Of a DNA stretch of 54,094 nt, positions 17,964-26,358 are shown in pieces. The notes below the pieces were generated by a model. That model worked only from the letters and a program-made list of their open reading frames with translations. It ran no database searches and had not been told where the DNA came from. How positions within the stretch are numbered: position 1 is the first letter of the stretch; every line of letters begins with the position of its first letter. The stretch comes from an uncultured Alistipes sp. (lineage in GTDB: Bacteria; Bacteroidota; Bacteroidia; Bacteroidales; Rikenellaceae), in contig CALUMM010000014.1 of assembly GCA_944321755.1 (NCBI GenBank), forward strand, positions 1 to 54,094, written 5' to 3'. A program made the position numbers and the translations under genes.

Positions 17964-19466
17964 TCAATGGGATAAGACAAGCGAAGCATCACAATCGACC
18001 CGCTGGCAGGAGTCGACTCGCAAGACAGGGCGCCGCGATTCGGATCCGGTCCGGATCCGGGAGAGCCCGGCATCCGTGACCCGTTGCAGCACGACATCCG
18101 GACGGGCATCCGGCGTGCAAACCTCAAAACAGGCATTCTCGACATGAAGACCCGCGACATGCCGGGCCCAAAGGCCGCTCGCCGGAAGCGTAAATCCGAA
18201 CATGTTGTTTTCCGGGTACTCCGTTTCGCACTCCGGGACACTCGTCACAACCTCGTCGGACCGGGTCCCGCCGGTCGTCCGGAGTTGGATGTTCGAGAGC
18301 GAAACGTTCTCCACGGGATGGCCGGGCCAACCGGTAATGCTGCTGCACATCCGGCTATGGCTCGTGGCCCGGACATTCGAAATCCGGATGTTCCGGAGCG
18401 ACGTCTTCAGAGAGTCTTCACGAGACATGCGATTGCCCAACTTGATGAAAATCGGCGTCTGAACCTGCTCCATCCAGAGATTTACCGCTTCGATATTCTC
18501 GCTCACGCCTCCGTCGACAGTCTCCACGGCAAGCCCCGACAACATCGTATTCGGAAGGTCGATATGCTCCAGATCGCGCTGCCAATGGCGGATCCGGTTC
18601 CGCGAAGCCGCCCGGAGGTAGATATTCTCGATCCGGATGTTGCGGAAACCGCCCAGAGAGCCCGTCCCGAGTTTCACCCCGTTGCAATTGGAGCGCACCG
18701 TGCAGTTCCGGATGACCACCTGCTCGCACCACCGGTCCGGATCGTGGCTCTTCAGGCAAATCGCATCGTCGTCCGTGTCGAACTCGCAGTCTTCGATCCA
18801 CACGTTTCTGGAATCGATGTCAATCCCGTCGTTGTTGAAATTGCAATGGTTGAAAACCCGGATCCCGGAGACCGCCACCCCGTCGCACGCCAGATAGCAC
18901 TGCATCCAATAGGCGGAGTTGCGCAACCGCACATCCCGCAGGGAGACCTGTCGGCAATCGATCATCAGAATCAGAATCGGACGCTCCAAACTCGCCCGGG
19001 AACCGGCATCGTTTCCCAGTTGGAAGGGTTCGGCGCCCCCGTTGCCATCCACGCACCCTTCGCCCGTCAAGGCAATCTCCCGGCACCCCTCGGCAAACAA
19101 CAGCGCCCGGTAGCGCAACAACTCCCGGCGGCCCGTATAATAGCTCTTGTCCGCAAACCGGGTCTTGAAGCGCACGTCCAGGAACGGATAGTCCTCCAGC
19201 CGATCGCTACCCAGCAGGACCGCGTCCCGGGAGAGGTGCAGCTCGACCCGGTCCCGCAGCACCAGCGTTCCGGTCCGGAAGGTCCCGGACGGAACAACAA
19301 CCCGGCCGCCGCCCGCGGCACTGCAACTGTCGATCGCCCGCTGGATTGCCTGCGTCGAGAGTTCCGAATCCGAGCACCGGGCTCCGAAATCGAGAATGTT
19401 GAACTCAACGGCCCGGGCGGAGAACGACAGTCCGATGAGAAGGGCGATGAAAAGCGTTTTCTTCAT
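17964..19466 (-). CDS. GH28-like right-handed beta-helix glycosidase
   Basis: Secreted protein of 500 residues with signal peptide MKKTLFIALLIGLSFSARA. The N-terminus (FNILDFGARCSDSELSTQAI, AAGGGRVVVPSGTFRTG) is the pectin-lyase/GH28 opening, followed by parallel beta-helix coils. Two of the GH28 acidic sites are kept: Asp213 in NNDGIDID (usual NTDG) and Asp232-234 in TDDDAICLKS (usual DDC). The usual GHG and RIK motifs are replaced by CNGVKLGTGS and RIENI. It is thus a divergent GH28 whose substrate may differ from polygalacturonate. An alternative ATG lies three codons upstream. It sits between a clan GH-A enzyme and the GH92 enzyme in one operon. Confidence 0.88.
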   Translation of the reverse strand: MKKTLFIALLIGLSFSARAVEFNILDFGARCSDSELSTQAIQRAIDSCSAAGGGRVVVPSGTFRTGTLVLRDRVELHLSRDAVLLGSDRLEDYPFLDVRFKTRFADKSYYTGRRELLRYRALLFAEGCREIALTGEGCVDGNGGAEPFQLGNDAGSRASLERPILILMIDCRQVSLRDVRLRNSAYWMQCYLACDGVAVSGIRVFNHCNFNNDGIDIDSRNVWIEDCEFDTDDDAICLKSHDPDRWCEQVVIRNCTVRSNCNGVKLGTGSLGGFRNIRIENIYLRAASRNRIRHWQRDLEHIDLPNTMLSGLAVETVDGGVSENIEAVNLWMEQVQTPIFIKLGNRMSREDSLKTSLRNIRISNVRATSHSRMCSSITGWPGHPVENVSLSNIQLRTTGGTRSDEVVTSVPECETEYPENNMFGFTLPASGLWARHVAGLHVENACFEVCTPDARPDVVLQRVTDAGLSRIRTGSESRRPVLRVDSCQRVDCDASLVLSH

Positions 19467-19537
19467 ATCTTGCATTTCGGGAACCGGTTGCCGGAGTATG
19501 TTGCCCCGGCAACCGGAATAAAACCTGTTTTCCTCAA

Positions 19538-20950
19538 CTATTCATCCTGCGGGGGAACATACCCCTCGATCGGAACATAAACCGGCATGTCCGTGAACTC
19601 CACAACGACGGATTTGGAGAGCCCCAGCAGCGGCATCAGGTCGGGAGAGGTCTTTTTGACCCCGCTCTCGACGGTCCAGACCGCCACCTTCGCCTCGCCG
19701 CTCAACGGATTCCGGAACACCAGGCACCAGTCCTTCGAAGAGTCCAGGTCGCCCTCGTCGCCCATATCCACCCGTTCGACGTATGCGCAGCCCCGCAAGC
19801 TCTCGGTGAACTTCGTTACGGCCGAAACCGAAGGCTTGGCAACCAGCATCTTGTGGAAATTCTCGCCCGTCGTGGAGAACATGCCGTAATGTTTGGCCAG
19901 AATGTTCGGGCGCTCCTCCTCGTTGCGGGCGTCGTCGAGCGAATAGATGCAGTTGATGTTGATGCCGATGTAGTAGCCCATGATCAACATGCGGACATGG
20001 TACTTGGCCTGCGTCTCATAATCGATGGCGCCGGTTTCGAAGGTCATCGGCAGGCTCGTCGACCACCCCCACTCCGTAAAGACGATCGGGAAGTCAGGAT
20101 GCCCCCGGCGTGCCAGTTCCTCCTTCATCGCAACCGTCGACGAGACGATATTCTCGGGGATTCGGCGATCCGCCGAAGAGCTCAGGTCCGTATAGGGATG
20201 GTACGACACGCCGTCCACCACGTCGAGCAGACCCGCATCGAGGCAGCGGTCGAACATGTTCCCACGGGCCCAGCCGTTCGAAACCACAGGACCGATGATG
20301 AGCGGTTTCTCCAGCCCGTCCGTGTTCCGGCCCTCGCTCCAACCCTCGAAAACCGCCTCACGGCACCGACGCACCAACTCGACATACTGCTCGGCCGTAT
20401 AGCTGCCGAAACCGGAAAGATTCGGCTCATTCCAGATTTCGATGATCGGGTTGTAGTCGCGGTACTTCTTCATCATGGCCTTGCAATAGTTGGCAAAGCC
20501 GTTGAGACCCTCCTCGGAGGTGATCGGAACGGTCTGGGACTGGCCGTAGAGCGTATTTCCGAATCCCATGCAGAAAATCGGGCGGATTCCCCGCTGGAAG
20601 AAGGCCTTGAAGGCCCGGTCGTATCCCGGCTGATAGCTGGAGTTGCCCCGGAAACTGTAGACGCCCTTGATCGTCTCCACGTCGTGCCAGGGAGCTCCCA
20701 TTCGGACGAACTTGTATCCCGCCCGCTGGAACTGGTTCATCGCCGTGGAGTTCCAGTAGGAGCTGAAGTCAACATACGTATTGAAATGGGCCGCAGCGCC
20801 GTTCAGGTTCGGAACAACCGGCTCAGGCCACCCGCCGGGCAGCATCTCGGCATCCAGCGGAGGTATATTCGAGGTAGGCTCGGGAGTATCCTCCTTGTTG
20901 CAGGCAATTAACGCAAGCAGCGGCAAAAGATATATCCAGGATTTTTTCAT
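19538..20950 (-). CDS. clan GH-A glycoside hydrolase lipoprotein (GH39/GH5-like)
   Basis: Lipoprotein of 470 residues (MKKSWIYLLPLLALIAC, Cys17) with a TIM-barrel glycosidase fold. The acid/base is Glu175 in IIEIWNEPN and the nucleophile is probably Glu293 in IVFTEWGWS, the spacing expected for retaining clan GH-A enzymes. An Arg before the active site (FVRMGAPWHDVE) and VDGVSYHPYTD fit the same clan. I cannot settle the family: GH39, GH5 or an unassigned group are all possible. It is the third enzyme of the glycan locus and follows the second IPT lipoprotein by 8 bp, so translation may be coupled. Confidence 0.85.
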   Translation of the reverse strand: MKKSWIYLLPLLALIACNKEDTPEPTSNIPPLDAEMLPGGWPEPVVPNLNGAAAHFNTYVDFSSYWNSTAMNQFQRAGYKFVRMGAPWHDVETIKGVYSFRGNSSYQPGYDRAFKAFFQRGIRPIFCMGFGNTLYGQSQTVPITSEEGLNGFANYCKAMMKKYRDYNPIIEIWNEPNLSGFGSYTAEQYVELVRRCREAVFEGWSEGRNTDGLEKPLIIGPVVSNGWARGNMFDRCLDAGLLDVVDGVSYHPYTDLSSSADRRIPENIVSSTVAMKEELARRGHPDFPIVFTEWGWSTSLPMTFETGAIDYETQAKYHVRMLIMGYYIGININCIYSLDDARNEEERPNILAKHYGMFSTTGENFHKMLVAKPSVSAVTKFTESLRGCAYVERVDMGDEGDLDSSKDWCLVFRNPLSGEAKVAVWTVESGVKKTSPDLMPLLGLSKSVVVEFTDMPVYVPIEGYVPPQDE

Positions 20951-20958
20951 GGTTCATG

Positions 20959-22083
20959 CTATTTCAGAATGACAAAATAAGGAGATCGCGTATTCTTCTG
21001 GTTGGAGTTGGAACGCAGCTGGATCACACCGGCCTCGAACCGCTTCTTGTAGAGGTAATACGTATCCGGATCCGCGTCGGGGAACTGTGTCGAGACAACC
21101 TTGATCTCCTCGTGGAGACTCGCAGCCGCATCGACTTCCATCCGCGTCCAGTTCTCGCCGTCCAGCCACCGGGACCAACCGACCGTACCTTTATTGTAAG
21201 CGATGTAGACGTCGCAGGTCCGGTTGACCCGGAACGAAACGAGCGGCTCGTCCTCATTGATATAGGCACGGCTGTCCACGGCCGTACTGATCCACAGGGC
21301 TCCCTTGTAGGATTCGGGTATGACGGAGAAGGTCATCGTCGTGCGGTCGACATAAACCAGATCGCCCTCCTGCAGATTCTCCTTCACCTCCCACGATGCG
21401 TACGAAACGTCGGGAAGATACTGCAACTCCGTCACGGTCAACGGCTCTTCGGGCAGCGGTTCTTCAGGCTCTTCGGGAACGTCCGGCGTAATGGCCGCCT
21501 CGCCGCTGAGGGTCACAACCCGGATATCCCCCTTCGAGGGATCGTAACCCTCGGGAACGGTCACCTCAACCTGCGAGCCGTCGTCCGAAGCGGTGAAATC
21601 GGTCACGGAAAAGATCCGGCGACCCGGGAACTGGACCTCCTGGACATAGAAAAGATTCTCGCCGCTGATGACGATCGTTTCTCCCACCTCGGGCATCGTA
21701 TTGCTCAGGGAGGTGAGAGTCGGCTCCGGAGGCAGCAGAATCAACTTGCCGCGCGCCTCGCCGCCATCGGTCGACACCACCACCTCGTCGGTCACCGGAC
21801 CGTCGGCAATCGTCGGAGCATCCTCGGGAATCGCCAGCAGAATCCGCTGCTGGGCAATGACCGCCACGCTCAGGTCGGCCTCGCAGCCATTGAACGTCAC
21901 GGAGTTGACCTTGATCAGATTTTTGCCGTCGATCTCCACGCTCGAACCGCGTTTGGCGTAGGTCACCGTACCGGCCTCGGTCCGGATCCGGGTGATGGAA
22001 GGAACCCCCGGATCCGAATCGCCGTTGTCCTTGTTGCAGCCCATGGCCAGAAACAGGGCCGCACAGATCAATATCTTTTTCAT
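20959..22083 (-). CDS. IPT/TIG-domain surface glycan-binding lipoprotein (second of pair)
   Basis: Lipoprotein of 374 residues (MKKILICAALFLAMGC, Cys16) with two IPT/TIG immunoglobulin-like repeats (ITRIRTEAGTVTYAKRGSSV and TLTSLSNTMPEVGETIVISG) and a C-terminal beta module that ends RSPYFVILK. It is paralogous to the next gene upstream in order, domain layout and C-terminus. The position after SusC, SusD and a glycosidase-like gene is that of surface glycan-binding proteins. The C-terminal module (DLVYVDRTTMTFSVIPESYK, LWISTAVDSRAYI) recalls a beta-module found at the ends of secreted polysaccharide-active enzymes; that comparison is from memory. Confidence 0.85.
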   Translation of the reverse strand: MKKILICAALFLAMGCNKDNGDSDPGVPSITRIRTEAGTVTYAKRGSSVEIDGKNLIKVNSVTFNGCEADLSVAVIAQQRILLAIPEDAPTIADGPVTDEVVVSTDGGEARGKLILLPPEPTLTSLSNTMPEVGETIVISGENLFYVQEVQFPGRRIFSVTDFTASDDGSQVEVTVPEGYDPSKGDIRVVTLSGEAAITPDVPEEPEEPLPEEPLTVTELQYLPDVSYASWEVKENLQEGDLVYVDRTTMTFSVIPESYKGALWISTAVDSRAYINEDEPLVSFRVNRTCDVYIAYNKGTVGWSRWLDGENWTRMEVDAAASLHEEIKVVSTQFPDADPDTYYLYKKRFEAGVIQLRSNSNQKNTRSPYFVILK

Positions 22084-22095
22084 ACGCACAGTGTT

Positions 22096-23175
22096 TTATT
22101 TGAGAATGATGAAATAGGGCGAACGGCTGGTATGTCCGTTGCGGCCCACCTCGACGGTGCTGCCTGCCGGGAAGGTCTTCTTGTACATCCAGAACTTGTC
22201 CGTGTTGATGCCGATGTAGTTTTCATCGTTCGAGCCGCGGGGCATCTCCTCCCAACCGGCCAGCCACTCTTCGATCGTGGTTCCGGTACCCTGGTTGCGG
22301 GCGATGTAGACATCCGTCGTTCGGTTCACCTTGAACGATGCAAGCGTCGCTCCGACGGTGTTGAACGAACGGCTGTCGGTCGCCGTACTGATCCACGTCG
22401 AACCGAGGTAGAATTCCGGAATCTGCCCGAAAACCGCCGTGCGGTCGACGTAAACCACATCCCCGACCTGCAGATTCTCCTTCACCTGCCACTCCGCGGC
22501 ATTGACCGTAGCGACGTATTTCAGTTCGGTGATCTCCAGCGGCGGACGCGGTGCTTCGAGGGCTGCCGTGCCGCTCAGCGTGCACACCTCGATATCGCCC
22601 CCACTCAACGGATCATAGCCTTCGGGAACGGTGACCTTCAGGCTCAGACCGTCTGCCGACGTTTCAAACTCCGTGGTCTTCACTGGCGTAGTTCCGGGGA
22701 ACGAAACCCATTGCACATAGTAGAGGTTTTTCCCTTCGAGCGTTACGACATCACCTACGGCCGGAGAGGCATTGTCTGAACCCGAAAGCGACGGAGAACC
22801 GGGCAGGATGATGAACGGCGTCGAAGCCACACCTTCCGAGGTCGTCACCTCCAGCAGATCGTTGACCGCCTGGTCCTCGATCGTGGGGACACTCTGGGGA
22901 ATCACGATCAGAATGCTGTTCGGTTCGATCGTCGCCGTGTGGATATTGGCCTCATAGCCGTTGAAACGGATGGAGCGGGTGGTTCCGAGCCCCGATCCGA
23001 CGATCTGGATCCCGTTGCCCTTCGAGGCATAGGTCACCGGACCGGTCGAGCGCCGGACCTCCGTGATCACGGGAGCTCCGCTGTCGGAATCCTTGTCACA
23101 GCCCCAACTCCCGAGCAAAACGGGCACCAGCAGAATGCCTGTACATACTTTGGAAATAACGGTTGAAGTGTTCAT
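22096..23175 (-). CDS. IPT/TIG-domain surface glycan-binding lipoprotein (first of pair)
   Basis: Lipoprotein of 359 residues; the ATG at 23175 gives a signal ending in SWGC (Cys26). Two IPT/TIG repeats (ITEVRRSTGPVTYASKGNGI and SLSGSDNASPAVGDVVTLEG) are followed by a C-terminal module ending RSPYFIILK. It matches the next gene along its whole length, with the same GDVVYVDRT, WISTATDSRSF and VNRTTDVYIARN blocks. A TTG two codons upstream is an unlikely start. Probable role: capture of the target glycan at the surface next to SusC/SusD. The ligand is unknown. Confidence 0.85.
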   Translation of the reverse strand: MNTSTVISKVCTGILLVPVLLGSWGCDKDSDSGAPVITEVRRSTGPVTYASKGNGIQIVGSGLGTTRSIRFNGYEANIHTATIEPNSILIVIPQSVPTIEDQAVNDLLEVTTSEGVASTPFIILPGSPSLSGSDNASPAVGDVVTLEGKNLYYVQWVSFPGTTPVKTTEFETSADGLSLKVTVPEGYDPLSGGDIEVCTLSGTAALEAPRPPLEITELKYVATVNAAEWQVKENLQVGDVVYVDRTAVFGQIPEFYLGSTWISTATDSRSFNTVGATLASFKVNRTTDVYIARNQGTGTTIEEWLAGWEEMPRGSNDENYIGINTDKFWMYKKTFPAGSTVEVGRNGHTSRSPYFIILK

Positions 23176-23187
23176 AAACAAAAGGTT

Positions 23188-26100
23188 TTAATCGTTGTTT
23201 GCATGGGTTATTCGGAAGGCATGGAGTTGCATGGGATCCGATTCGAGGTCGAAACGCAGCCCCTCTTCCACATATTCGGCCGGCACCCCGGCGCCCGTCA
23301 CCAGATCCACGACCGTCACGGGCCCCCTGTCGGGCAGCTCCCCGGCAGGGATCGTGATCCGCAGCGTCCGGCTCCGATAGGATTTCGACGCCACACCGAC
23401 ATACGTCGCCTTCTCCGTGCGGTAGGTTCGCACGCGCAGATCGGGATCCGACGCATCGAGCGTCCGCCCCGGAAGGGCCGGAAGAGCCAGGAACGCCTGG
23501 GCGAACCGGCGATGGGCGGCCGCAAAGCCCCGGGCATAGGTATACGTGGTGAAGGTCAGCGTCCGGGCATCGCCGTGGAACCACGACAAGAGCTCCAGGG
23601 ACATGCTGAACGGAGCGCCGCCCGGCACTGCCATGTTCCCTTCGTATTTGGGATTGATGAAACGGGAACAGGCCTCGTCATAGACCACCGGATTGCTCAC
23701 GGACAACCCCTCGGCCGTTTGGAAATAGTTCAGGAAGACCGAATCCCGGGCCGTATACAGGGCATTGACCGGAGCAAGCAGCGAAACACCCGGAATCCGG
23801 CGGTAGAGCCACGGACGCAGCCCGTGATGCGGCAGATAACCCTGGGACTTCACACCCAGGTTCCCCGTCCGCATCATTTCCAGATAATCCTCCGTGGTGA
23901 AACGCTTCCGCTTCTCGATATTCTGCAGATACATGCCCATCACTTCGTCCGGAGCCGTTGCGGCCCGTTGGACCGCCGGACCCAGGAAATCCCAACCCGT
24001 AAAATCGTGCATCCCCAGCGAGAACTTGTCATTGTCCCAGTTATAGAACCACAGTTTCAGATCGGGGCGATAGCCCGCCAGCCGCTGCGCAATCCGACCC
24101 TGGAATTCGGCCCGTTTGCGGTGCCACCAATCCGTATAGGCCGCAGCCGCAGCTCCCCGGGAGGCCCAACGGGCCAGCTCCGGACCGGAGAGTCCGGCCG
24201 GAGGAGTTACACCGGTCTCCGACGAGAAGAGGTCGATATCCTCCCGGCTGTAACTGATCGGCATCCGATCGCTCCGGATTCGCCACAGGATCCCCCGCAA
24301 CTGCGGATACGCCGCCGCATACTTCCCGACCAGCGAATCGAGCAGCCGGGAGAAGTCGTCGAACGTCGCCGGATGCAGCAGGTCGCCGCACCAGGCCGCA
24401 AAGCGGTTGGGTTTGGCCGGACGGCCCTCGCCATCGACGGCACGGGCTGCGGCGGGGAGCAGTTCCGAGCCTCCGTATTCGATCCGGGGCACGTAGCCCA
24501 TTCCGGCCCGGGACGTCGCCTCCAGATAACGCTGATGGATGCTCTTGCGTCCGGGAACGGCCGCACGCGGCAGCTCCCCGACAGGCGTCACCAACTTGTC
24601 CCAGTAGCCGCGGTCGTCGTCGTTATAGGATTCGTAACCCGGGATCGGGTCGGCATAATTCATCATGGCCCACTTCATGACCACAGGCGAAACGGCATTG
24701 TAACCCATTTGCCGACCGTAGGCCACCACATCCGCAGGCTCCATCAGCGGCTGACGCTCCCAGTCGAGCATCAGGGTACGCCGCGGTGCATCCTCCGGAT
24801 AACGGATCTCCGGCGCATGGGTGTCGTCCAGCTCGTAAAGCCGGATCCGGGCCACGGCCGGACCGCCCTTGAAAAGCGGGAAATAGGCCGGCGGATTGTA
24901 TTTGTTCATCACGTAGATCCAGAATCCCGAAAGCGACGAGGCTCCGTTGGCTCCCGATCCGCCCGTCGTTTCGTCGTCCAGCGGAACGATCGTATCGAAC
25001 CAGCACCACTGCCCGCTCAACGGCCAGTTGTCGTAGGGACTGTCGGCCGAAACGCCGCTTTTCCAGGCCACATTCTGATAATTCTCGCCCGTCTGAATCT
25101 CAATCGGACAATAGCGGGGCCGATCCTCGGGATACTCGATACGCACCAGATAGCAGGTGTGCGGTTTGAGACGCCCGCGGCCGATCCGGTAGGCAAACCA
25201 TCCGTAGCCGCTTTCCCGGGCTTTCCGCCCGAGGATCTCCGTGATGTTCATCTCGACCGGCGAGCCCGGCGTGCAATACTGCTGCCGGGGGTCGAATCCG
25301 CTCTGCATATAGGGGTGCGGATCGTCGGCCACATCCTGCGTACAGTCGATCTCGTCGACCAGGCGCAGACGCCCGTAAGGCGTGTCATGAATCACGTCGG
25401 CATAGCAGTCCGGCAGCGACAGCGTATCCCGGGCGGCAAACGACAGGCGGTCGACCGTATCGATACGCTCCACCCAACCGGGCTGCGAGGCTTCCGACAA
25501 CCGGGTCGAAACCCGGAAGCGCCCGGCAAAATAGATCTTGCGCGCCGTTTCCCGGTCGACCGGAATCGTGATCCGGGGAGCCTCGCCGACCGGGCATCGG
25601 ACAGTGGTCTCACCCTGCAGCAGCTCCGTACCGTAAAAATCGGTCAGGCAATACGAAGCCGTCGCGGCAGGGCCCTTCACCGTGGCCGGATCGAAACGCT
25701 GGACCACCTCGAAGGTCATCCCCCGCTGGGCATCGCTCAGATCGAACAATTCCGGAGCACAAGCCTCGAATCCGGGGCGGTCCGTCCGGCAGAGCGTCAC
25801 CTGCAGAGGATCGAATCGGGCCTCACAGACCCCTCCGGAGAGTCCGAAACGATCCCCCTCGACCCCTTCGCCGAGCATTCCCCAGGCACGCACGGCAATG
25901 ACGTTTTCCGCCCCGTAACGGATCAACGAATCGGGAACGGCGTAGACCCGCGGAATCAGATTCCGGTACTTGTACGGGCCGTGCAGCCCGCCGATCCAGA
26001 CCCCGTTGAAGAAGAGATCGTCGTCGTAGCAGATCTCGCCGAAAACCAGCGAAAGGGGCATATTCCGGCAACTCGCCGGGATTTCGATCCGCTTGCGGTA

Positions 26101-26358
26101 CCACCCGAAACCGGCGTGTTCAACCCCCTGCTGTTTCCAACCCGTCCCGGAGCGCAGCTCCCGCCAGTCGCTGTCATCGAACGACACCGAAGCCCACGCC
26201 CGGCACACGTCGGCACCGGCCGTCTCCGGCGCAAACTTCCACACGCCGCTCAGGTCGATCCGATATGCGCCCGGTGCTGCGGCTGCGGCCATCGGCCACA
26301 GCGCGCAAAGCAGCAATCCGAGCGGTCGCAATAACCAATATGACCGTTTTGCGTCCAT
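23188..26358 (-). CDS. large secreted glycosidase-like protein with N-terminal jelly-roll domain, family unassigned
   Basis: Exported protein of 1056 residues (signal peptide about residues 1-28). Residues about 30-165 form a galactose-binding-like jelly roll as in GH2 and related enzymes (DLSGVWKFAPETAG, FGWYRKRIEIPASCRNMPLS, NVIAVRAWG). A second beta region follows (about 330-530), then a probable TIM-barrel (about 535-930; LMLDWERQPLMEPADVVAYG, GYVPRIEYGGSELL, LKLWFYNWDND) and a C-terminal beta domain. I see no motif that fixes a known glycoside hydrolase family; candidate acids lie in RIEYGGSE and in NPVVYDEACSR. Its ATG overlaps the SusD stop codon by one base (TAATG), so translation is coupled. 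Function as a glycosidase is inferred from fold and context. Confidence 0.8.
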   Translation of the reverse strand: MDAKRSYWLLRPLGLLLCALWPMAAAAAPGAYRIDLSGVWKFAPETAGADVCRAWASVSFDDSDWRELRSGTGWKQQGVEHAGFGWYRKRIEIPASCRNMPLSLVFGEICYDDDLFFNGVWIGGLHGPYKYRNLIPRVYAVPDSLIRYGAENVIAVRAWGMLGEGVEGDRFGLSGGVCEARFDPLQVTLCRTDRPGFEACAPELFDLSDAQRGMTFEVVQRFDPATVKGPAATASYCLTDFYGTELLQGETTVRCPVGEAPRITIPVDRETARKIYFAGRFRVSTRLSEASQPGWVERIDTVDRLSFAARDTLSLPDCYADVIHDTPYGRLRLVDEIDCTQDVADDPHPYMQSGFDPRQQYCTPGSPVEMNITEILGRKARESGYGWFAYRIGRGRLKPHTCYLVRIEYPEDRPRYCPIEIQTGENYQNVAWKSGVSADSPYDNWPLSGQWCWFDTIVPLDDETTGGSGANGASSLSGFWIYVMNKYNPPAYFPLFKGGPAVARIRLYELDDTHAPEIRYPEDAPRRTLMLDWERQPLMEPADVVAYGRQMGYNAVSPVVMKWAMMNYADPIPGYESYNDDDRGYWDKLVTPVGELPRAAVPGRKSIHQRYLEATSRAGMGYVPRIEYGGSELLPAAARAVDGEGRPAKPNRFAAWCGDLLHPATFDDFSRLLDSLVGKYAAAYPQLRGILWRIRSDRMPISYSREDIDLFSSETGVTPPAGLSGPELARWASRGAAAAAYTDWWHRKRAEFQGRIAQRLAGYRPDLKLWFYNWDNDKFSLGMHDFTGWDFLGPAVQRAATAPDEVMGMYLQNIEKRKRFTTEDYLEMMRTGNLGVKSQGYLPHHGLRPWLYRRIPGVSLLAPVNALYTARDSVFLNYFQTAEGLSVSNPVVYDEACSRFINPKYEGNMAVPGGAPFSMSLELLSWFHGDARTLTFTTYTYARGFAAAHRRFAQAFLALPALPGRTLDASDPDLRVRTYRTEKATYVGVASKSYRSRTLRITIPAGELPDRGPVTVVDLVTGAGVPAEYVEEGLRFDLESDPMQLHAFRITHANND

